Assembly: GCA_002470185.1 (NCBI GenBank)
Contig: DKNG01000138.1
Span: forward strand, 1 to 7,797
DNA length: 7,797 nucleotides
DNA from: Arcobacter sp. UBA7394
GTDB lineage: Bacteria > Campylobacterota > Campylobacteria > Campylobacterales > Arcobacteraceae
Reading direction: 5' to 3'
Shown piece after piece: positions 1 to 5,689 of the stretch. The notes under the pieces were generated by a model. The model made no database searches and had not been told where the DNA came from. It was given only the letters and a program-made list of their open reading frames with translations. The position numbers were made by a program, and so were the translations under genes. Position 1 is the first letter of the stretch. Every line of letters begins with the position of its first letter.

Positions 1-1003
1 AGATCACGTATTAATTAAAGCGGATATAGTTTTTAAAGCACCAGGGAAAGGTATATTTCCTCATGAAATAGATGATTACTATGGAAAAATATTAAAAAAA
101 GATATTAAAAAAGATCATTATATTAATAAAACTGATTTTGAAGAAACTATTGATATTAAAGATTGGGAAAGACCAAGTTTTTCAAATGACTGGGGATCAA
201 AATGTAGATTCCACGATTATGAAAAATATGCCATACTAAATTCACCTGTAATTGAGTTTCATTGTTCTCAAACAGATTTAAAAGTTGATTTTAAACCAAA
301 AGAAATTTCTGATTCAAAATTAATTATTCATGCACCAGAAATATTCGATAGGAAATTAGTTGATATATGTTCGCCTGATGAAGAGATAGTTAAAAACTCA
401 CTTGAAATTTTACAAGAGACAATTAACAAGACAACAAAACTAGCTAAATATTTTCCTAAAGCAAAACCAAGAATAGTTATGCATTTAGGTGGTATGTTTT
501 TAAATAATAAAGAGGTTAAAGACACTTACAAACTAATAGATGTCGCTATAGAAAACTTTAAAAGACTAGATTATGATTCAAATATAGTTGAAATACTTCC
601 AGAAAACTTACCACCTAGGCCTTGGTATCTTGGGGGTGAATGGTATCAACATGGATTTATGTCAACAGCTGATATGATTAGATTTTGTAAAGAATTTAAT
701 TTTAAAATCACTTTTGATATTTGTCATGCTCAACTTTATTGCAATTTATTTAATATAGATTTAGTTGATTATACAAAAGAAATAATGCCTATTGTTTCAC
801 ATTTACATATTTCAGATGCTTATGGAACAAATGGTGAAGGGGTACAGATTGATGAAGGTTGTATTGAATTTGATAGAGTCTTTGAAGCAATGAGAGGATA
901 TGAATTTTCTTGGGTATCTGAAATCTGGTCGGGGCATTTACATCAAGGTGCGGGAACATACAAATGCATGAAAAAACTGCATAAATACTCAGATATATTA
1001 TAA
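1..1003 (+). CDS. NeuB-family synthase C-terminus fused to a TIM-barrel sugar isomerase/epimerase (5' partial)
   Basis: The frame is open from base 2 to the TAA at 1001-1003, giving 333 visible residues; the start lies upstream of the window. Visible residues 1-47 match the end of the SAF (antifreeze-like) domain of sialic acid synthases: a DI, then KAPGKGI (12-18), [11 protein letters not shown] (28-38) and a closing DFE. In NeuB, PseI and LegI this domain follows a barrel that condenses phosphoenolpyruvate with an amino-sugar. After a short linker, residues ~65-333 form an AP-endonuclease-2/xylose-isomerase-like barrel with candidate metal ligands: Glu201 in LPEN, Asp239 and His242 in FDICH, His267/His269 with Asp272 in HLHISD, and Glu307 in SEIW. 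The ATG at 479 is internal (it encodes the MHLGG strand) and should not be taken as the start. A cytosolic bifunctional enzyme of nonulosonic-acid synthesis is likely; the barrel's reaction is unknown. The SAF call rests on a short stretch; the barrel call is firmer. Confidence 0.8.
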   Translation, partial: DHVLIKADIVFKAPGKGIFPHEIDDYYGKILKKDIKKDHYINKTDFEETIDIKDWERPSFSNDWGSKCRFHDYEKYAILNSPVIEFHCSQTDLKVDFKPKEISDSKLIIHAPEIFDRKLVDICSPDEEIVKNSLEILQETINKTTKLAKYFPKAKPRIVMHLGGMFLNNKEVKDTYKLIDVAIENFKRLDYDSNIVEILPENLPPRPWYLGGEWYQHGFMSTADMIRFCKEFNFKITFDICHAQLYCNLFNIDLVDYTKEIMPIVSHLHISDAYGTNGEGVQIDEGCIEFDRVFEAMRGYEFSWVSEIWSGHLHQGAGTYKCMKKLHKYSDIL

Positions 1004-1004
1004 T

Positions 1005-1009
1005 AGGAA
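1005..1009 (+). promoter_or_regulatory. Ribosome binding site of gmd
   Basis: AGGAA lies 8 nt upstream of the ATG at 1018, inside the 14-bp spacer after the preceding stop. No promoter fits in this gap, so gmd is most likely co-transcribed with the fusion gene before it. Confidence 0.6.
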
Positions 1010-1017
1010 TTTTATTT

Positions 1018-2052
1018 ATGAAAAAAGCGTTAATCACTGGTATCACAGGGCAAGATGGAGCATATCTAGCTCAACTATTATTAGAAGAAAACTATGAAGT
1101 TTATGGAACATATAGACGATCTAGTTCTGTAAATTTTTGGAGAATTAACAAACTTGGAATTAATGAGCATCCAAATCTTCATCTTGTTGAATATGATTTA
1201 ACAGATCAATCAAATGCGATGAAATTAATAAAAGATATTCATCCTGATGAAGTTTATAATCTTGCAGCACAAAGTTTTGTAGGAGTATCTTTTGAGCAAC
1301 CTATTAGTACATCAAATATAACAGGTTTGGGGGTAGTTCATTTATTAGAAGCAATTAAACATGTAGATACAAATATTAAGTTTTATCAAGCTTCTACATC
1401 TGAATTATTTGGGAAAGTTCAGGAAATACCACAAAAAGAAACTACTCCTTTTTATCCAAGAAGTCCTTATGGAATAGCGAAATTATATGCTCACTGGATG
1501 ACAATTAACTATAGAGAATCTTACAATATGTTTACTTGTAGTGGTATTCTATTTAATCATGAATCACCACTAAGAGGCAAAGAGTTTGTAACAAGAAAAA
1601 TTACAGATGCCGTAGCCAGAATTAAATTAGAAAAACAAGAAGTAGTAGAGTTAGGTAACTTAGATGCAAAAAGAGACTGGGGTTTTGCAAAAGAATATAC
1701 AAGAGGTATGTATTTAATGATGCAAGAAGAAGAACCTGACACATACATTTTAGCTACTAACAAAACGGAAAGTATCAGAAACTTTGTAGAAATGGCTTTT
1801 AAAGCCGTAGATATTAAAATCCAGTGGCAAGGCTCTGGAGTAAACGAGATAGGAATAAATAAAGAAAATGGGAAAACTATAGTAAAAATAAATGAGAAAT
1901 TCTATAGACCTGCTGAAGTTGAGTTATTAATTGGAGACGCAAGTAAAGCAAAAGAAAAATTAAATTGGGAAGCAACTACATCGCTAGAAGAACTATGTAA
2001 AATTATGGTTGAAGATGATTTATATAAAATTCAAAATAATGAAAGCTTCTAA
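1018..2052 (+). CDS. gmd: GDP-mannose 4,6-dehydratase
   Basis: This 344-residue protein is a full-length short-chain dehydrogenase/reductase of the Gmd type, which converts GDP-D-mannose to GDP-4-dehydro-6-deoxy-D-mannose in the cytosol, the precursor of GDP-fucose, rhamnose, perosamine and 6-deoxy-sugars. The NADP-binding Rossmann motif TGITGQDG is at 7-14, and RRSS at 33-36 is the typical Gmd cofactor loop. The catalytic set is complete: Thr127 and Glu129 in STSELFG, and Tyr151 with Lys155 in YGIAK; the Thr-to-Tyr spacing of 24 equals that recalled for E. coli Gmd (132/156). [10 protein letters not shown] (178-187) and [11 protein letters not shown] (217-227) are further Gmd hallmarks. The ATG follows a good ribosome binding site. 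No reductase, epimerase or aminotransferase acting on its keto product is visible in the window. A homologue acting on GDP-heptose (the DmhA type of Campylobacter) is a possible alternative, because the downstream SIS gene is GmhA-like. Confidence 0.95.
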   Translation: MKKALITGITGQDGAYLAQLLLEENYEVYGTYRRSSSVNFWRINKLGINEHPNLHLVEYDLTDQSNAMKLIKDIHPDEVYNLAAQSFVGVSFEQPISTSNITGLGVVHLLEAIKHVDTNIKFYQASTSELFGKVQEIPQKETTPFYPRSPYGIAKLYAHWMTINYRESYNMFTCSGILFNHESPLRGKEFVTRKITDAVARIKLEKQEVVELGNLDAKRDWGFAKEYTRGMYLMMQEEEPDTYILATNKTESIRNFVEMAFKAVDIKIQWQGSGVNEIGINKENGKTIVKINEKFYRPAEVELLIGDASKAKEKLNWEATTSLEELCKIMVEDDLYKIQNNESF

Positions 2053-2724
2053 ATGAATATTGCACTTATTCCAGCTAGGTGCGGAAGTAAGTCAATTAAA
2101 TTCAAAAATATTAAAGACTTATGCGGAAAACCTTTAATATATTGGAACTTAATTGCTTTAGAGGAATCCTCAATAATTGATGAAGTTTATGTTGCTACTG
2201 ATTGTGAAGAAATAAAAAAAGTTGTAGAAAGTTTTAATTTGTCAAAAGTAAAAATATATTTAAGAACAGAAGAAAGTGCTACAGATACAGCTTCTTCTGA
2301 ATTTATTCTTTTGGAATTTTTAAAACAATCTAATTTTAAAGAAAAAGATTATATTTTTTTAGTTCAAGCAACCGCACCTTTAACATATTCATATGATTTT
2401 ACGAATGCTTTTAATCAATTAAAAAAAGAAAAAAAAGACTCTTTACTGACATGTGTAAGAGAAAAAATTTTTATTTGGGAAGATGGAAAAGCTATCAATT
2501 ATAATTATAAGAATAGACCAAGAAGACAAGACTTCGATGGATTACTTGTAGAAACTGGTGCTTTTTATATTAATACCGTAAAAAATATAATCGAAAATAA
2601 AAATAGACTATCTGGAAATATTTCTATTTATGAAATGTCCTCTTATCAAAATATTGATATTGATGAAGAGGATGATTGGTTGATAGCTACTAAACTAATG
2701 AAAAAATATAAATTACAAGCTTAA
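2053..2724 (+). CDS. neuA: Acylneuraminate (nonulosonate) cytidylyltransferase
   Basis: This 223-residue enzyme is predicted to join CTP and a nonulosonic acid into a CMP-sugar and pyrophosphate. The nucleotide-binding motif IPARCGSKSIKFKNI is at 6-20, keeping the R-x-GSK-x-I-x-x-KNI pattern although Gly, Gly and Pro of the common form are Cys10, Ser14 and Lys16. QATAPL is at 105-110. RPRRQDFDG (155-163), ETGAFYI (167-173) and the acidic metal-site segment IDIDEEDDW (201-209) follow. The RPRRQD-[FW]-DG block and the YEM...DID-x-x-x-DW tail recall animal CMAS as well as bacterial NeuA, so the substrate may be sialic-, KDN- or legionaminic-like rather than Kdo. Its ATG abuts the gmd TAA with no spacer, so translation is probably coupled; a weak GAAAG sits just upstream. 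The 3' end overlaps the opposing methyltransferase by 12 bp. The family is clear; the exact sugar, and hence the symbol, is less so. Confidence 0.88.
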   Translation: MNIALIPARCGSKSIKFKNIKDLCGKPLIYWNLIALEESSIIDEVYVATDCEEIKKVVESFNLSKVKIYLRTEESATDTASSEFILLEFLKQSNFKEKDYIFLVQATAPLTYSYDFTNAFNQLKKEKKDSLLTCVREKIFIWEDGKAINYNYKNRPRRQDFDGLLVETGAFYINTVKNIIENKNRLSGNISIYEMSSYQNIDIDEEDDWLIATKLMKKYKLQA

Positions 2725-3555
2725 CTGAAGCATAATAGTATCAGTAGCACCTAAAGAAGCCAACTGTTCTTCATAAGCTAATACTAATGCTGGGGAATCT
2801 ATAAAATTACCCCATACTTTATCTCCTGCAGGTTTACCTTTACTTAGCCAGTAAAGATGATTTGACAAGGGATATCTTTGCACATATTTTATAAAATCTA
2901 CTTTTAACCCACACTGTTTTGCTAACATTTTAAGAGTAAAATCTGTATGTAAATATAAATGGCAACTCCAATAAGTAAAGTGAGAAAAAGCTTCATTTTC
3001 ATAAATAGTTAACAATGCATCATTTGCATTAGGAACTTCAATAATAATTTTTCCATTCTCTTTTAATTTAGACTTCATAAGCTTTAGTATCTCATGAGGA
3101 TTAGACAAATGTTCCAATACATGAAAAGACGTAATCAAATCAAAATTCTTTTTTATATCATTTAGATCTTTGAATAAATCAATTTTATTTTTATCATAAA
3201 AGGGTTTTACTGCACTTTCCAATTCAACACCACAAGAGTAAGAACTAATTTTATTTGCTCTTTCTAAAAAACCACCATTACCACTACCAAAGTCCATTAC
3301 CTCAGCATTTATCAATGATCTTTTAAGAAAATCAAATCTTCTTTCATCATCTTTTATTGTATCATTTTTCCATTTTTCAAAATTTATTTGAGCATGCATA
3401 TTAGAATCTTCATAAAATTCTTCATTTATATGTTCGTTAGAAGACAAATATACTAAACCGCAATTTTGACATTCTAAAATATCTAAGTTTTTATTATCAC
3501 GAACACTTCCATCTCTTTTTTTATTATCAGTTGAATCACACAATATACATTTCAT
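2713..3555 (-). CDS. Class I SAM-dependent methyltransferase with N-terminal four-cysteine motif
   Basis: The 280-residue product has a Cys3-x2-Cys6 ... Cys29-x2-Cys32 knuckle, probably zinc-binding as in the N-terminus of TylCIII-type sugar methyltransferases. A Rossmann methyltransferase domain follows: SAM-binding motif I VMDFGSGNGGF (86-96), acidic Glu111 at the end of strand 2, FDLITSFHVLEHL (138-150), and KENGKIIIEVPN (165-176). The segment around 191-204 (SHFTYWSCHLYLHT) resembles the post-strand-5 region of sugar or glycan methyltransferases. At 280 residues it seems to lack the long C-terminal domain of TylCIII-type C-methyltransferases (~400 residues), so O- or N-methylation of a glycan sugar is as likely as C-methylation. 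It is the only minus-strand gene here, has its own ribosome binding site (AAGGGA, 3566-3561) and probably its own promoter. No signal peptide or membrane segment is evident. Fold confident; substrate unknown. Confidence 0.88.
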   Translation of the reverse strand: MKCILCDSTDNKKRDGSVRDNKNLDILECQNCGLVYLSSNEHINEEFYEDSNMHAQINFEKWKNDTIKDDERRFDFLKRSLINAEVMDFGSGNGGFLERANKISSYSCGVELESAVKPFYDKNKIDLFKDLNDIKKNFDLITSFHVLEHLSNPHEILKLMKSKLKENGKIIIEVPNANDALLTIYENEAFSHFTYWSCHLYLHTDFTLKMLAKQCGLKVDFIKYVQRYPLSNHLYWLSKGKPAGDKVWGNFIDSPALVLAYEEQLASLGATDTIMLQLSL

Positions 3556-3560
3556 AAAGT

Positions 3561-3566
3561 TCCCTT
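3561..3566 (-). promoter_or_regulatory. Ribosome binding site of the methyltransferase
   Basis: On the minus strand AAGGGA lies 5 nt before the ATG at 3555-3553. It supports that start and shows the reversed gene carries its own translation signal. Confidence 0.6.
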
Positions 3567-3638
3567 AAAATAATATTTTTAATAATATCTAAATATATAT
3601 AAATATTTAAGTTCAGATTCACTAAAATAGAGCCAAAT

Positions 3639-3644
3639 AAAGGA
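3639..3644 (+). promoter_or_regulatory. Ribosome binding site of the SIS isomerase
   Basis: AAAGGA lies 5 nt before the ATG at 3650. Another ATG at 3646, only 1 nt after the AAAGGA, opens a frame of just four codons before TAA, so 3650 is the real start. Confidence 0.65.
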
Positions 3645-3649
3645 TATGA

Positions 3650-4219
3650 ATGGATTTTAAAGAATTTACAATCGACTATATCTCTAAGCTATATAAAACT
3701 CTACAAAAACTAGATTTAATCCAACTTGAAGAATTCAAAAATCACCTTCTGACAAATGAAGGAAGAATTTATATTATTGGAAATGGAGGTAGTTCCTCTA
3801 CTGCTTCACATATGGCTAATGATTTATCTATTGGATTAAAAAGAAGAGAAAAACAATCATTTGATGTAGTAAGTTTATCTGATAATTCAGCAATATCTTA
3901 TGCCATTGCCAATGATATAGGTTTTGAGAATGTATTTTATATGCAACTAAAAGATATATTAAAACCTAAAGATACAGTGATTGCTATTTCTTGTAGTGGT
4001 AACTCTCCTAATATTATAAAAGCTATTACTTATGCAAAAGAAGTAGGGTCAACTATAGTTGGCCTTAGCGGTTTTGATGGTGGTAAATTGTATGAACTTG
4101 CAGATATAAAAATTCATATTCCATCTGAAAAAAACGAATATGGACTAGTAGAAGATATTCATCAAATTATAGATCATATTTTATTCACATACTTTATAAA
4201 GGACACTAGTGAAAAATAA
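3650..4219 (+). CDS. GmhA-like SIS-domain sugar-phosphate isomerase
   Basis: This 189-residue protein has the length and layout of phosphoheptose isomerase (GmhA), which turns sedoheptulose 7-phosphate into D-glycero-D-manno-heptose 7-phosphate. It has an N-terminal helix, then the phosphate-binding loop GNGGSSSTASH (44-54), SCSGNSPN (114-121), GFDGGKL (141-147) and a C-terminal EDIHQIIDHI (168-177) that supplies active-site residues in GmhA. His54 aligns with the GmhA metal His61, but the catalytic Glu65 position reads Asp58 (HMAND instead of HFAEE). This ANDL variant occurs in SIS paralogues of glycan clusters, so another ketose or aldose phosphate may be the substrate. No heptose kinase, phosphatase or guanylyltransferase is visible nearby. 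It is the first gene of the rightward block and overlaps the next gene by 11 bp. SIS fold certain; GmhA activity uncertain, so no symbol is given. Confidence 0.87.
   Translation: MDFKEFTIDYISKLYKTLQKLDLIQLEEFKNHLLTNEGRIYIIGNGGSSSTASHMANDLSIGLKRREKQSFDVVSLSDNSAISYAIANDIGFENVFYMQLKDILKPKDTVIAISCSGNSPNIIKAITYAKEVGSTIVGLSGFDGGKLYELADIKIHIPSEKNEYGLVEDIHQIIDHILFTYFIKDTSEK
4198..4203 (+). promoter_or_regulatory. Ribosome binding site deciding a GTG start
   Basis: AAAGGA, inside the end of the SIS gene, lies 5 nt before the GTG at 4209. The motif and spacing match those of the SIS gene itself and favour GTG over any later ATG. Confidence 0.65.
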
Positions 4220-5678
4220 TTCTTATGTAGATACATACTTTTTTGATGCAAACACAGCACTAGAAGAAGCAAAAAAAGCTAATAGAGTAAAAACTCCTAA
4301 CCCAAGAATTACAGGATTACAAATTTGTTATTATAATGCCGATGAACCATTTGAAAATGCACCTGAAAATTGTATTTGGGTTCCTTTTGAAAATGTGTAT
4401 AACTACTTTGTAACTACAAAAAATAGATTTCCAAGAACTTTTAATTTTGATAATTCAATTTATACAAGCCATGAACAATATCAAATTGCGAATATGTTTA
4501 ATGAAACAATACAAGTTTCAAAAAATGAAAGAAAGGCACTTGTTGATTTATACGTAGAGGAAGTTAAAAAATATACACCAAATTTTAAAGATGAAAAGTT
4601 AAGAATATTTATTCCCGCATGTAGAGAAACAACGGTAATGCAATATATATCAAAAAATATTGCTAAGGCTTTTAAAAAATATAACAATGACTATGAAATA
4701 GAATTTTATATGCAAGATACGGAAATGCAAACTTGTCAGGATATGCTTCCATTTTTTCATGCGATAAATGAATTCAAGCCTCATATCACAATAAATATAA
4801 ATCATTATAACAATACTTTTTTAAATGATTCAATAATTAATATTGTTTGGTTTCAGGATCGTATGCCAGCAATAGTTAATGATTCTGATATAAAAATAAG
4901 GGACAATGACTATACTTTTCATCTTACATCAATGTTAAATAGAACTCTAGAAAAAAAAGGTATAAACTCATTATATCAACCATTTTGTTTAGATGAAATC
5001 ACATACCAAGAAAGAGATGATATACAAAGAAAAAAGAAAATAGTATTTGTAGGTTCCTCATACAAAGATAGAATTGAAGAAATTAAAGATGATGAAGACT
5101 TTAATATTATTTATGATGATATGTTAACACTATTTAAAGAGAAAGGTTGTTTAACAAGTATTGCCTCAGAACAAAGTGATATAAAATATTTTACGAATAA
5201 ATATAAAAAACCTGCGTCATTTATAGATGAAGTCTATGCATATATTGGAAGAGACTATTGTGTAGAATATATATGTCAATTAGATACTAATTATGAAATA
5301 GAAATATATGGATACGGATGGGAAAATAATAAAATAGTTTCTCCTTATTTCAAAGGTATTTTAAATCACGGTAAAGAAATCTCGAAAATATATAATAGTG
5401 CAGATTATGGATATTGCCCAGGTGGTTATGTACTAATGCAAAGAACTCTTGAATGTGCTTTTAGTGGAGCAATCCCACTTATATCAGAAGTAAGAGCTGA
5501 TAAGGAAGATGAATATGATTTAGGGATAGAAGAATCCTTACAATTCTTTACAATCAATACCCTAGAAAAAATATTGACTGAGGACAAAAAGAAATGTAAA
5601 TTTGATTTAATAAGAGATCAATATAGCTATAAGAGTTTTGTAGAAAAGATAATAAAAATAATAAAAATGAAAGTTTGA
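4209..5678 (+). CDS. CgeB-like GT-B glycosyltransferase
   Basis: This 489-residue protein has no signal peptide or membrane segment. Residues ~130-260 look like the N-terminal Rossmann half of a DUF3880/CgeB-type GT-B enzyme: LRIFIPACRE (131-140), FKPHITININHY (189-200), then INIVWFQDRMP (210-220), a typical strand-plus-D-R block. The C-terminal half begins near KKIVFVGSSYKDR (276-288) and carries the Glyco_trans_1_2 signature: EIEIYGYGWENN (363-374), HGKEISKIYNSADYGYCPGG (387-406), then QRTLECAFSGAIPLISE (411-427), where Glu415 is the likely nucleotide-sugar-ribose contact. It should transfer an activated sugar to a glycan or glycoprotein on the cytosolic face. The ~130 residues before the first Rossmann half match nothing I recognise. 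It starts at GTG with 11 bp overlap to the SIS gene, implying coupling. Donor and acceptor are unknown; the CMP- or GDP-sugars made upstream are candidates. Confidence 0.8.
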   Translation: MKNNSYVDTYFFDANTALEEAKKANRVKTPNPRITGLQICYYNADEPFENAPENCIWVPFENVYNYFVTTKNRFPRTFNFDNSIYTSHEQYQIANMFNETIQVSKNERKALVDLYVEEVKKYTPNFKDEKLRIFIPACRETTVMQYISKNIAKAFKKYNNDYEIEFYMQDTEMQTCQDMLPFFHAINEFKPHITININHYNNTFLNDSIINIVWFQDRMPAIVNDSDIKIRDNDYTFHLTSMLNRTLEKKGINSLYQPFCLDEITYQERDDIQRKKKIVFVGSSYKDRIEEIKDDEDFNIIYDDMLTLFKEKGCLTSIASEQSDIKYFTNKYKKPASFIDEVYAYIGRDYCVEYICQLDTNYEIEIYGYGWENNKIVSPYFKGILNHGKEISKIYNSADYGYCPGGYVLMQRTLECAFSGAIPLISEVRADKEDEYDLGIEESLQFFTINTLEKILTEDKKKCKFDLIRDQYSYKSFVEKIIKIIKMKV

Positions 5679-5689
5679 GTTAATATACA

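Larger units (their letters stand above)
3556..3649. promoter_or_regulatory. Divergent intergenic region with probable start signals on both strands
   Basis: This 94-bp, almost pure A/T gap is the only true spacer in the window and separates two divergently transcribed genes. On the + strand TAAAAT at 3623-3628 is a plausible -10 box 21 nt before the ATG at 3650. On the - strand TATTAT at 3587-3582 is a plausible -10 about 26 nt before the ATG at 3555. No good -35 is seen, which would fit Campylobacterota sigma-70 promoters, where the -35 is poorly conserved. A perfect 10-bp palindrome TAAATATTTA lies at 3600-3609 between the candidates, but such palindromes are common in AT-rich DNA. Confidence 0.4.

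Noticed and set aside
328..525. Minus-strand open frame of 65 codons with a hydrophobic segment
   Set aside because: It lies antisense to the barrel coding sequence and its composition is what the reverse of AT-rich coding DNA gives.
479..1003. A separate 174-residue gene starting at the ATG at 479
   Set aside because: The same frame is open back to base 2 with matching protein character, and a start at 479 would remove the first strands of the TIM barrel.
789..1046. Minus-strand open frame of 85 codons
   Set aside because: It lies opposite the conserved end of the TIM-barrel domain and the gmd start; no ribosome binding site or recognisable protein features.
630..1333. G5 runs near 630 and 1326 as phase-variation tracts
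   Set aside because: Five G residues is well below the length of the hypervariable poly-G tracts of Campylobacter, and both encode conserved residues in frame.
1557..1763. Minus-strand open frame of 68 codons
   Set aside because: It is antisense to the highly conserved middle of gmd and has no support of its own.
2719..2731. Possible bidirectional terminator at the convergent gene ends (GCTT-AACTG-AAGC)
   Set aside because: The stem is only 4 bp and cannot be extended, and no T-run follows on either strand.
4481..4687. Minus-strand open frame of 68 codons
   Set aside because: It is antisense to the glycosyltransferase gene, with no start signal or family match.
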